Assembly (NCBI RefSeq): GCF_945957345.1
Contig: NZ_CAMFKW010000001.1
Location: 62,001-126,000, forward strand
Direction: 5' to 3'
DNA length: 64,000 nt
Origin: an uncultured Allobosea sp.
GTDB lineage: Bacteria > Pseudomonadota > Alphaproteobacteria > Rhizobiales > Beijerinckiaceae
Under the pieces are notes generated by a model. It was not told the DNA's origin, ran no database searches, and saw only the letters and a program-made list of their open reading frames with translations. Positions 1 through 7,644 of this stretch are shown here, in pieces (position 1 is the stretch's first letter; each line of letters begins with the position of its first letter). A program made the position numbers and the translations under genes.

Positions 1-428
1 TCATGGTGCTCAAGAATTGCGGCCCGGTCGGCGGCCCGGGCATGCCGGAATGGGGCATGCTGCCGATCCCGAAGAAGCTCTTGAAGCAGGGCGTGCGCGA
101 CATGCTGCGGATCTCGGATGCTCGCATGTCCGGCACCAGCTACGGCGCCTGCATCCTCCATGTTGCGCCGGAGGCCTATATCAAGGGCCCACTCGCGGCG
201 GTGCAGACCTGCGACATCATCAGCGTCGATGTCGAGGCCCGCAGCATCTCGGTCAACCTCACGGAAGCGGAAATCGCCGCCCGCCTCGCCGCCTGGACGC
301 CGCCCGACCGCGACTATCCGCGCGGCTGGGGCAAGATGTCGGCGGCCCATATCCGCCAGGCCGACAAAGGCTGCGATTTCGACTATCTGGAAGGGACGGC
401 GAAGGTGCCGGAGCCCGAGATCCACTGA
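1..428 (+). CDS. IlvD/Edd family dehydratase, C-terminal part (runs off the left edge)
   Basis: Only the last 141 residues are in the window, against roughly 570-600 for the family. The piece carries the family's C-terminal hallmarks: GPVGGPGMPEWGMLPIPKKL, then ISDARMSGTSYG, then HVAPEA and GPLAAV. The family comprises Fe-S cluster enzymes that remove water from 2,3-dihydroxy acids (branched-chain intermediates) or sugar acids (arabonate, gluconate). The MPEWGMLPIPKKLL stretch resembles the sugar-acid type more than biosynthetic IlvD, but the substrate cannot be settled from this fragment. One oddity is Cys in 'VQTCDIISVDV', where Gly is usual. Its TGA overlaps the ATG of the next gene (ATGA), so the two are probably translationally coupled and serve one catabolic pathway. 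Confidence 0.88.
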   Translation, partial: MVLKNCGPVGGPGMPEWGMLPIPKKLLKQGVRDMLRISDARMSGTSYGACILHVAPEAYIKGPLAAVQTCDIISVDVEARSISVNLTEAEIAARLAAWTPPDRDYPRGWGKMSAAHIRQADKGCDFDYLEGTAKVPEPEIH

Positions 429-1351
429 TGCAGGACATCCGCGACATCGAGCGCATCGCCGTCATCGGCGCCGGGCTGATCGGCAGTTCCTGGGCTGCGC
501 TCGCCATGGGTCACGGGCTGAATGTCTCAGCCTACGATCCAGCGCCCGGCGCCGAGGAGAAATTCCGCCATGCCGTCGAGCGGGCTCGTGAGCAGCTCGC
601 CGAGATCGGATTGGCGAATACCGGTCAGTACCTGTTCACGAGGGATCTCGATGAGGTTCTGCAAGGCGTTGATTTCGTTCAGGAGAACGGCCCGGAAAAC
701 GAAGCATCGAAACGCGAATTGCTCGCCCGGCTCGATGCAGCACTGCCGCCCGAGGTGATCATTGCCAGCAGCACTTCGGCCCTGTTGCGCAGCGCGATCG
801 TCGCCGATTGCCGGGACAAGCGCCGGGTGATCGTCGCCCATCCCTTCAACCCGCCGCATCTCGTGCCGCTCGTCGAGATCGTCGGCGAAGACGAGGGCAT
901 CATCGATCGCGCTGCCGCCTTCTATCGCAGCCTCGACCGGCGCCCGGTCATCCTCCAGCGGGAGATGCCTGGCCATGTCGCCAACCGGCTGGCCTCGGCG
1001 CTTTATCGCGAGGCCGTTTATCTGGTCGAGCAGGGCGTCGCCAGCGTGGCCGAGATCGATGCCGCGCTCTGCAACGGCCCCGGCCTGCGCTGGGCCCTGA
1101 TGGGTCCGCATATGACCTATCATCTCGGCGGCGGCGAAGGCGGCATCGCCGGCTATCTCGCCCATCTCGGGCCGAGCCAGGTCCGACGCTGGCAATCCCT
1201 CGGCACACCCTCGCTGGACGCGGACGTCCAGCACAAGATCATCGAGGGCGTCGCGGAGGAAGCTGCGGGACGCACGATCGAGCAGCTCGAGGAGCGCCGC
1301 GACGAAGGACTCATCGCCCTGCTGCGTGCCCGCAAGCTCGTCAGCAAATGA
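428..1351 (+). CDS. 3-hydroxyacyl-CoA dehydrogenase family protein (carnitine / L-gulonate 3-dehydrogenase-like)
   Basis: A 307-residue NAD-dependent dehydrogenase. The N-terminal Rossmann fold shows GAGLIGSSWA at about residues 13-22 and an acidic residue in 'AYDP' for NAD. The central part has SSTSALLRSAIVADC and HPFNPPHLVPLVEIV, typical of the lambda-crystallin, L-gulonate 3-dehydrogenase and carnitine dehydrogenase group rather than of long fatty-acid FadB proteins. A helical C-terminal domain follows. The start at 428 overlaps the stop of the upstream dehydratase gene; a longer reading frame upstream is only a shadow of that gene. The context suggests oxidation of a 3-hydroxy acid in a sugar-acid or carnitine-like pathway. 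Which substrate is inference. Confidence 0.85.
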   Translation: MQDIRDIERIAVIGAGLIGSSWAALAMGHGLNVSAYDPAPGAEEKFRHAVERAREQLAEIGLANTGQYLFTRDLDEVLQGVDFVQENGPENEASKRELLARLDAALPPEVIIASSTSALLRSAIVADCRDKRRVIVAHPFNPPHLVPLVEIVGEDEGIIDRAAAFYRSLDRRPVILQREMPGHVANRLASALYREAVYLVEQGVASVAEIDAALCNGPGLRWALMGPHMTYHLGGGEGGIAGYLAHLGPSQVRRWQSLGTPSLDADVQHKIIEGVAEEAAGRTIEQLEERRDEGLIALLRARKLVSK

Positions 1352-1354
1352 GCC

Positions 1355-2749
1355 TCACAGTTCCGCGTCGAAGGCGATGGCGTCGAAAGCCGCCCTCACC
1401 CGTCCGAGCGCCAGCGCGGTGACATAGGCATAGGCCCGCTCGGGCGATTGCGCGACGACGCCCCGGTCCGTGCCCTGCACGTTGATCTCCAGCGAAACGG
1501 AGAAACTGACGCTCGGCGTCGTCCGCATCGGCACCGGCAGGCCCAGGCTCTGCCGGCTCGCAGCCGCCGCAGCCTGATAGGCGTCGACCAGCACCTGCCC
1601 GTCCTGCTTCAGGTAATAGCGCTGGCACAGCATCTGCTCGACGGAAAGCGGGCGCGCCGCCCAGCCGGTGGCAAGTCGCCCGCGCTCCAGCTTGATCCGC
1701 GCGAAGCTGACCGCGCCCGCGCTCGGCGAGAGTCGAACCTGCAGCACGCCGGTATCTCCCACAGCCGGCGTCAGCGTCAGGGAGCAGCGCCCAGCCCCCG
1801 CCGTGATCGTGCCAGACTGGCTGCCGATCGTCACCGCGAGGCTGCCGCCGCTGAGATCCTCGACCGAAAGCGTCAATGGCAGCCCGGCGAAGGAGGCGAG
1901 CCCCCACAAGACCGGCTCGACCGGCTGGAGGATGGCGCCGGAGGCCAGCGTGATGGTGAAACTGCTGAGCGAGAGATTGGCACCCCCCGTCGCCGCCTTC
2001 CAACGATCGAAGCCATAGACGCCGGCAGTCAGCGCACCACCGGCAAAACCGCGCTGGTTGATCGCCATGTCGCCATTGACCAGCAGGTTCGCCCCCGCCA
2101 CCCAGGGCGATCCCGGCAAGGCAACGCTCCCCGAGGCACGGTCGATCGCCAGCGCATCATGCCAGACCGCGCCGTCAGCACTGACCTTGACCCGGAAATC
2201 GTCGTCGCCGGCGAGGCCGAACTCGGCCCGGCCCGACCAGTCGCTCTGGAACAGCAGGCTCGCGGTGTTGCCCGACGCATTCTTGTTGATCTTCAGCCGG
2301 TGGTCGCCGCCGGCATGGTTGAACAGGCTCGCCTCCGAGGACACGGCGAGGCGGTTGGTCGTATCCGCCGTGGCGTTCACGCCCCAGCGCTCGGCGCCGA
2401 GGCTGCTCAGCGGGCTGTCGCGGCGCCATTCCGTGCCGGTCCAGAGATTGTGCTCGGCCTCGTCGATCACCCAGGCCTGCCAGCCGGCGCGCGGCACGAG
2501 GAAGGTCCAGCCGCCATCCTCGAACAGCGCCACCTGATCGGTGCGCCCGGCAAAGGCGCCGGTGCCGCCAGCTGGTACAAGATAGGCCGAAAGCTCGGTC
2601 GGCGAAGCCGGCGGCGCGGTCTCAGTCCGGCTGTCGACAGTGAGATGGATCAGCCCGTCGAGCCGGATCAAGGCATCGTTGTGGGTGACGTGCTTCTGCG
2701 CCTGCCCGGCGGCGAGCAACGGCAGGGAAAGACGGGGCGTGTCGGTCAT
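1355..2749 (-). CDS. DUF2793 phage-type structural protein (isolated)
   Basis: A 464-residue protein whose first ~100 residues match the DUF2793 pattern: 'LPLLAAGQAQKHVTHNDAL', then a beta-rich stretch ending in 'GWTFLVPRAGWQAWVIDE'. The rest is low-helix, rich in Gly/Ser/Thr and hydrophobic beta strands, as in phage tail or fibre proteins. DUF2793 proteins occur in alphaproteobacterial prophages and gene-transfer-agent-like loci. No other phage gene is nearby, and the gene ends 3 bp from the convergent dehydrogenase gene. Its role here is unknown; a cargo gene or a domesticated fibre-like surface protein are both possible. The start is ATG at 2749 with a GAGG ribosome-binding site. Confidence 0.75.
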   Translation of the reverse strand: MTDTPRLSLPLLAAGQAQKHVTHNDALIRLDGLIHLTVDSRTETAPPASPTELSAYLVPAGGTGAFAGRTDQVALFEDGGWTFLVPRAGWQAWVIDEAEHNLWTGTEWRRDSPLSSLGAERWGVNATADTTNRLAVSSEASLFNHAGGDHRLKINKNASGNTASLLFQSDWSGRAEFGLAGDDDFRVKVSADGAVWHDALAIDRASGSVALPGSPWVAGANLLVNGDMAINQRGFAGGALTAGVYGFDRWKAATGGANLSLSSFTITLASGAILQPVEPVLWGLASFAGLPLTLSVEDLSGGSLAVTIGSQSGTITAGAGRCSLTLTPAVGDTGVLQVRLSPSAGAVSFARIKLERGRLATGWAARPLSVEQMLCQRYYLKQDGQVLVDAYQAAAAASRQSLGLPVPMRTTPSVSFSVSLEINVQGTDRGVVAQSPERAYAYVTALALGRVRAAFDAIAFDAEL

Positions 2750-2815
2750 GGGGCCTCGCGGGCGGGGATTTCAGCGAGGCGGATTATCGGGCGGCCACAA
2801 GGACCGGGGATAAAT

Positions 2816-3583
2816 TCAGCCGAAGCGGCGCGGCCTCAAACCGGCGTGGAACCAGTTGATCAACGAATAGATGTCGTGGACCGGCAATCCGGTCTCTGCC
2901 TGCACATCGGCCGCATAAGGTGGCATGTTCGTGCATTCGAGCACGATGGCGCCAACATCCGGATGGCGTGCGACCAAATCCAGCGCCGCCTGCACCACGT
3001 CCTGCCGGGCGAGCTCGACATCCATGTCGTCCTTCTCGGCCTTGATCAGCACGCGGAAGAACTCGCGGCCGTTCTCGGTTCCGGTCACGGGGGTGTCGAG
3101 CGGCACACCGGCCGCCTCCAGATGCTTCGGCGTCAGCGTCGCCGCCGAGACCGTGACCACGCCGACGCGCTTGCCGGGCGGCAGCGTCGCCTGCACCCAG
3201 GGCACCTGCATCAGCGAGGAGGTCGCGACCGGCACACCGACCGCCGCCGCAAGCTCGCGCTGGAACAGCGAAAGGAAGCCGCAATTGGTGGTGATCGCCT
3301 CGGCACCGAGCCGGACGAGATCGCGCGCGGCCTCGATGAAATCCGGCAGCAAACCGGCCGCCCCCTTGAGCACCACCTTCTCGGGGCTCGCCCCACCGAC
3401 AACGCGATACAGCACCGGGAAGGGCCAGGTCGTGCCGTTGCCCATATCGCCGGGTATCCGCGGAAATCGCGCCTGCAGCATCAGGATGCCCAGGGGAACG
3501 CCGTAGATGGCCTTTCCGCCCCGGGCGATCCGCGCCGTCGACAGGGCTACAGATGATTCGCTCATCGAGGGTCTGTTCTCCAT
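2816..3583 (-). CDS. Aspartate/glutamate racemase family protein
   Basis: A 255-residue protein of the Asp/Glu/hydantoin racemase superfamily. The paired catalytic cysteines appear as 'ITTNCGFLS' in the N-terminal half and 'VLECTNMPPY' in the C-terminal half, the expected two-domain pseudo-symmetric arrangement. Family members racemise acidic amino acids or related acids without a cofactor, and others are maleate or arylmalonate isomerases and decarboxylases. Substrate is not assignable. The start could be ATG 3583 or the second ATG at 3565; neither has a strong ribosome-binding site. It stands alone, divergent from the vanZ-like gene across 225 bp of DNA. Confidence 0.82.
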   Translation of the reverse strand: MENRPSMSESSVALSTARIARGGKAIYGVPLGILMLQARFPRIPGDMGNGTTWPFPVLYRVVGGASPEKVVLKGAAGLLPDFIEAARDLVRLGAEAITTNCGFLSLFQRELAAAVGVPVATSSLMQVPWVQATLPPGKRVGVVTVSAATLTPKHLEAAGVPLDTPVTGTENGREFFRVLIKAEKDDMDVELARQDVVQAALDLVARHPDVGAIVLECTNMPPYAADVQAETGLPVHDIYSLINWFHAGLRPRRFG

Positions 3584-3808
3584 CTGCAGACACTAGCCTT
3601 GGAATGGGGAATGCGTCACCGGCAAGTGTTATTCGGAAGACCCAAGATGAAGAGAATTTTCATGAGGGTCTGACAAATCTCTCATCGCTGCCATTGCTTC
3701 GTCGTTTTTGCACCGTCATAAGATCGGCACTGTCCGCCCTCGCGCTATTCCGCAGGCGTTGGTCCGCATCTTGCCTGCCCCGCCTCATCCTTCGCCCGGA
3801 GCCCGGTC

Positions 3809-4183
3809 TTGATTTCCTCGCTCGAGAAGCTTCGCCGCCTCGCCGCGCTTGCAGGCTGGGCCGCCCTGCTCACGATCATGTTCTCGACACTGTCACCGAT
3901 CGAGGCGCGGCCGCACATTCCGATGCTCGGCGCGGATATCGAGCGCTTCCTCGCCTATTTTGCTGCGGGCGCTACCTTCTCCTTCGCCTATCCGCGGCAA
4001 CGCTGGCTCATATTGGCCGGTATCGTTGCACTCGCCATCGGCCTCGAATGGCTGCAGACGCTGGAAGAGACTCGCCACGGCATGCCGCATGACGCGATCG
4101 TGAAGATCGCCGGCGCCACCCTCGGCAGCGTTGCTTCCGCCGCCTTCGACACGATGGCCCTGCGGCTGCGCAAGCCAGCCTGA
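3809..4183 (+). CDS. VanZ-like small membrane protein
   Basis: A 124-residue protein with about three to four hydrophobic segments: around residues 10-27, 45-58 and 64-80, plus a weaker C-terminal one at 98-115. The pattern of a conserved acidic/Trp pair in 'GLEWLQTL' and a basic/polar 'RHGMPHDAIVKIAGATLGS' is that of VanZ family proteins, which are generally involved in envelope or surface polysaccharide traits. The start is TTG at 3809, chosen because a GGAG sits 7 bp upstream; an in-frame ATG at 3878 would remove the first membrane segment. It lies 209 bp upstream of the exopolysaccharide glycosylphosphotransferase gene, in the same direction. Confidence 0.72.
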   Translation: MISSLEKLRRLAALAGWAALLTIMFSTLSPIEARPHIPMLGADIERFLAYFAAGATFSFAYPRQRWLILAGIVALAIGLEWLQTLEETRHGMPHDAIVKIAGATLGSVASAAFDTMALRLRKPA

Positions 4184-4392
4184 TTCATACTGGCACAGCG
4201 GCCGCCGGTGCGCCGCCTGTACCGGCTCTTTTTTCCGGCCGACTGCCCCTCATTCGCTCCAATCTGGCCCGCATCGCTCCGGCATGCGCCTTGCCACTCC
4301 TCCCCCGACCATGGTCCGGCGCCCGCATCCTGTGCCGCGACGGAACATGCGCAAGTCGGCTCGCGCCGGCATGGCTGGCCTGGGGGTTAGGA

Positions 4393-5835
4393 ATGAGCGT
4401 CAATGATCTGAGCGGCATGCCGCAGGCCCTTCCCGGCAATCGGTCTGGATTATGGCGGCTTGGGCTCGGTCCGCTCACGGCAATGAGCGACGCCGCCATG
4501 GTCACCGCGCTCATCTACGTGGTGTCGTTCATCTACCACGTCGCCGCCACTGGCCTGCCGGGCATCGAACGTTCAACGCGGGAGCTGGCGGCCATGCTCG
4601 CGACCCTGTTCGTCTTCGTCAATCTGATGCGCGGACGCTACCGGATCGCCAACTACCTCTCCACGCGGGGCCAGATGGGCTCGGCCCTCGTTGCCTGGAA
4701 CATCACCTTCGTCGCTTTTCTCGTCCTGCTGTTCCTCGCCAAGATCGCGGATCACTATTCGCGCGCCATCATGGTCGCGACCTACCTATGCGGCATCCCG
4801 GTCATCGCGCTGTCCCGCTCCGCCGTCGTGCGATTGGTAGCGGCCGGCAGCCGCGCCGGCCGGATCACCGCGGAGCGTGCCTTCCTCATCGGACGGGAGG
4901 CCAGCATCATGGGCTTCGTCACGCGACACAAGCCCTGGCATATGGGCTTTGCGGTCACCGACGTCGCCTTCCTGAAATCATCCGGAGAAGCCGGCTCTCC
5001 CGCCCTTGCCGCCGATCTGGCTGCTGCGGCGGCGAATTGCCGGGCCAGGCGGCCCGATGCGGTTTTCATCGCCGTTCCCTGGTCCGATCAGGATACTATT
5101 TCGGCCTGTGTCGACGCCTTCATGAATCTGCCGGTCGCGATCCATCTCGTGCCCGAGCCGATCATGGAGCGCTTCGGCGGCGCGCATGTCGTGCATACCG
5201 GCACCCTGTCGAGCCTGCGGTTGACGCGCCAGCCGCTCTCGACGGCCGAGGTCGCGACCAAGCGCGCTTTCGACATCGTGGCCGCCGCCTGCGGAATCAT
5301 CCTGACCCTTCCGCTGCTGCTGCTCATCGCTGCGCTGATCCGGCTCGATTCTCCCGGCCCGGTGCTCTTCCGCCAGCGGCGCTACGGCTTCAACCAGCAG
5401 GCTTTCCGCATCTTCAAGTTTCGTACGATGACCACGACCGACGATGGCCAGGTCGTCGTTCAGGCCAAGCGCAACGATCCCCGGATCACGCGGCTCGGCC
5501 ATCTGCTGCGGCGCTATAATCTCGACGAGCTGCCACAGCTCCTGAACGTCCTCGCCGGCGACATGTCGCTTGTCGGGCCGCGCCCGCACGCGCTGGCTCA
5601 CGATATCGAGTTCGAGCGCAAGATCGCCAACTATGCCCGCCGCCATAACGTCAAGCCCGGCATTACCGGCTGGGCGCAAGTGAACGGCCTGCGCGGCGAG
5701 ACCGATACCGACGAAAAGATGGCAATGCGTGTCGCCTATGACCACTGGTACATCGACAACTGGTCGTTCTGGCTCGACATCACGATCCTGTTCAGGACGG
5801 TCCTGAGCCGGAAGGCCTTCGCGAACGCCCGCTGA
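4393..5835 (+). CDS. Undecaprenyl-phosphate sugar-1-phosphate transferase for exopolysaccharide (WcaJ/ExoY/PssY type)
   Basis: A 480-residue polyprenyl glycosylphosphotransferase that loads the first sugar phosphate onto undecaprenyl phosphate at the inner membrane. The N-terminal third has several membrane helices, followed by a CoA-binding-like domain (about 145-270). The C-terminal bacterial sugar transferase domain runs from KRAFDIVAAACGIILTLP through FRQRRYGFNQQAFRIFKFRTM, then 'DELPQLLNVLAGDMSLVGPRPHA' and 'ITGWAQVNG', all diagnostic of PF02397. The start at 4393 is preceded by GGGGTTAGGA; the reading frame is open further upstream but has no better start. Only a degenerate glycosyltransferase-like gene follows, so most exopolysaccharide genes must lie elsewhere. 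Confidence 0.92.
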   Translation: MSVNDLSGMPQALPGNRSGLWRLGLGPLTAMSDAAMVTALIYVVSFIYHVAATGLPGIERSTRELAAMLATLFVFVNLMRGRYRIANYLSTRGQMGSALVAWNITFVAFLVLLFLAKIADHYSRAIMVATYLCGIPVIALSRSAVVRLVAAGSRAGRITAERAFLIGREASIMGFVTRHKPWHMGFAVTDVAFLKSSGEAGSPALAADLAAAAANCRARRPDAVFIAVPWSDQDTISACVDAFMNLPVAIHLVPEPIMERFGGAHVVHTGTLSSLRLTRQPLSTAEVATKRAFDIVAAACGIILTLPLLLLIAALIRLDSPGPVLFRQRRYGFNQQAFRIFKFRTMTTTDDGQVVVQAKRNDPRITRLGHLLRRYNLDELPQLLNVLAGDMSLVGPRPHALAHDIEFERKIANYARRHNVKPGITGWAQVNGLRGETDTDEKMAMRVAYDHWYIDNWSFWLDITILFRTVLSRKAFANAR

Positions 5836-5849
5836 GTTGTTGGCTGCGG

Positions 5850-6434
5850 TCAGCCCCGGCCGCTGCGCTCGGGCTGCCTGCCGGTGCGGTGTCCGGCTGC
5901 GAGCGACGGAAGGGCGCGGCCCAGCGCCTGCACCAGAATGATACGGGTGAATTGGAAACCGGCCGTCGTCGCCGCCTCGAACCGATGCAGCCCCGTCATC
6001 GGCAGGGAGGTCGGGACAAATCCGAGGAAGCGGCTGCGTCGCCCGAAGGCGAAGTCCGCAAAGCTTCCACGCAGATTGATGCGCTCATCGCCGATCCCGG
6101 CAGCATTGCATTGCGCGCAGAACTGTCGAAACCGCGTCTCGGGTAGGTCGGTGACGACCACGTCCGCGCGCGCCGCCGCGATATGGCCGAGAACGGCTCG
6201 GTCGACCTGACCGTCGAAGTCCGCATCGCAGATCCCGGTGATGCACAGCGCCGGAAAGCCTGCCTCGATTCGATCCCTCACCGCGTAGATCGTGCGGCTG
6301 TCGCCACCGAAGCAGAAAACCGTCCGGTTCCGCCCGACACAATCAGTCAGGAATTCAGCCAACTTATCGACCCTGCCCTTCCGTGCGGGGGCAGTCAGCA
6401 GGCATGCCTGGCCCTGGGTGATGCTCGGCGGCAC
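5850..6434 (-). CDS. Short, divergent WecG/TagA/CpsF-like glycosyltransferase
   Basis: A 194-residue reading frame with the middle and end of the WecG/TagA/CpsF fold still visible. 'TVFCFGGDSRTIYAVRDRIEAG' corresponds to the family's GG nucleotide-binding stretch, 'ITGICDADF' to the G-x-x-x-G/F segment, and 'ARADVVVTDLPETRFRQFC' to the usual D-x-x-x-V-x-x-G-x-P-K-Q-E. The final part resembles the conserved G-x-x-F-D-F-x-x-G-R region. The family is normally about 240-250 residues, and here the N-terminal ~50 residues with the conserved T/D motifs are missing. The only available start is GTG 6434, and a stop lies about 20 codons upstream. It may be a decayed gene or a divergent paralogue. It converges on the exopolysaccharide transferase gene with a 14 bp gap. 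Confidence 0.5.
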   Translation of the reverse strand: MPPSITQGQACLLTAPARKGRVDKLAEFLTDCVGRNRTVFCFGGDSRTIYAVRDRIEAGFPALCITGICDADFDGQVDRAVLGHIAAARADVVVTDLPETRFRQFCAQCNAAGIGDERINLRGSFADFAFGRRSRFLGFVPTSLPMTGLHRFEAATTAGFQFTRIILVQALGRALPSLAAGHRTGRQPERSGRG

Positions 6435-6598
6435 GACGGCGATCCCGATATCGATATCGATCGCGCACCGGACGCCCGGCGCGCTTGCTCTTCATCTCCA
6501 GAAGTTACGGTTAACCTTTAGGGAAGATGCCGTAGCGTCAAGCGACAGCTCGGCCAATCCTGTGGACATGAGATGGCATCGCAGGGCCATGGCCTTGA

Positions 6599-6820
6599 TC
6601 AGACAAAGTGGCGCCAGAGGGCGCGGCCAATCCACAGGCTCCACCCGCCGACCACGAGCACGGCCAGCAATGCCGCACCGACGAGCAGCGAGCGGCCAAG
6701 CATGAGGCCGAGCACGCTCTCGGCGTTCTCCGGCTCATTGTCATTAGCCGCCTTCAGCGCCCGGCCGAAGCTAGGCGTTTGAACAGGCGCCGGAAACTGG
6801 CGCACGCGCTGGGGCCGCAT
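6599..6820 (-). CDS. Small single-span membrane protein
   Basis: A 73-residue protein: a basic/proline-rich N-terminus, the short 'AANDNEPEN' linker common in small Hyphomicrobiales proteins, then one strong transmembrane helix at about residues 44-64 ('SLLVGAALLAVLVVGGWSLW') and a short basic tail. The frame is open to 6898, but MRPQ at 6820 gives the most natural small-protein N-terminus. I do not recognise a function. It is flanked by a 164 bp gap toward the WecG-like gene and about 125 bp toward the cupin gene. Confidence 0.5.
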   Translation of the reverse strand: MRPQRVRQFPAPVQTPSFGRALKAANDNEPENAESVLGLMLGRSLLVGAALLAVLVVGGWSLWIGRALWRHFV

Positions 6821-6944
6821 GACACGCTCTCGCAAGGTTACGCATGCATTAAACACTCGCTCCTGAGAATGCTCCAATTCGCGACAAAATAAAAGCACGG
6901 GATGCGGGTGTTCCCCGATTTGGAGAACCAGGCACCAGGCAGCG

Positions 6945-7340
6945 CTATCCGCCGTATTGGGTGTCGGAGACCTGTTCCATCCAGTCGACGACTTTGCCGT
7001 CCTGAACCTCCTGGATCGCGATATGGGTCATTGCGGTCGCAGGCGAGGCCCCGTGCCAATGCTTCTCCCCCGGAGGAAACCAGACCACGTCGCCGGGCCG
7101 GATTTCCATAATCGCCCCGCCCCAGCTCTGCACGCGGCCGAGCCCAGCCGTGACGATCAGCGTCTGCCCGAGCGGATGCGTATGCCAGGCCGTGCGGGCG
7201 CCCGGCTCGAAGGTAACGCTGGCGCCCTGGACGCGGTCTGCCGCATGCGCATTGCACAGGGGATCGATCCTGACCGTACCGGTGAACCAGTCGGAGGGAC
7301 CTTTCCCGGAAGGCCGGGAGCCAGCACGGGTGATGTCCAA
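6945..7340 (-). CDS. Cupin-domain protein (single-domain, metal-binding)
   Basis: A 131-residue single cupin. Motif 1 is '[21 protein letters not shown]' (H53, H55, Q59) and motif 2 is '[17 protein letters not shown]' (H94, H96), giving the expected set of metal ligands. It resembles the small family that includes (R)-mandelonitrile-lyase-like and carboxymuconolactone-associated cupins, but the catalytic role cannot be inferred. The start is TTG at 7340 with AGGAG about 7 bp upstream. It is divergent from the binding-protein gene at 7645, across a 304 bp spacer. Confidence 0.82.
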   Translation of the reverse strand: MDITRAGSRPSGKGPSDWFTGTVRIDPLCNAHAADRVQGASVTFEPGARTAWHTHPLGQTLIVTAGLGRVQSWGGAIMEIRPGDVVWFPPGEKHWHGASPATAMTHIAIQEVQDGKVVDWMEQVSDTQYGG

Positions 7341-7644
7341 GGAAGCTCTCCTCGCTCTGAGCCGAATTTGCCGGAAGCATGCCGCCGCCCGGCCTGCGAA
7401 TCCAGCACCGCATGCGCCCTACGGCCAAAGCGGTTTTGCATCTCGCGAGAATCGACCGGAAGCTGGAGATGTCACCACACGGTCGCCACTGCGGTGAACA
7501 GGTATTCCCGGAAAGTGGAACCATGGGATAGCCAATATATCACAGATGTTTCAACGAATTCCGCGTCGCGCTTCGCTTGACAGCATCTGACCCGAATGGT
7601 TCCCTATTATGGCCTATATATCATAATTACGGAATAAAATAGCA
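7341..7644. promoter_or_regulatory. 304-bp divergent spacer with an AT-rich direct repeat
   Basis: No credible gene is seen here. The cupin-proximal half is GC-rich. The half next to the binding-protein gene is conspicuously AT-rich and contains a direct repeat GCC(A/T)ATATATCA at 7531-7542 and 7612-7623, 81 bp apart. The second copy ends about 20 bp before the ATG. This looks like an operator or promoter region for the transporter gene. The regulator is not identified. Confidence 0.4.
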
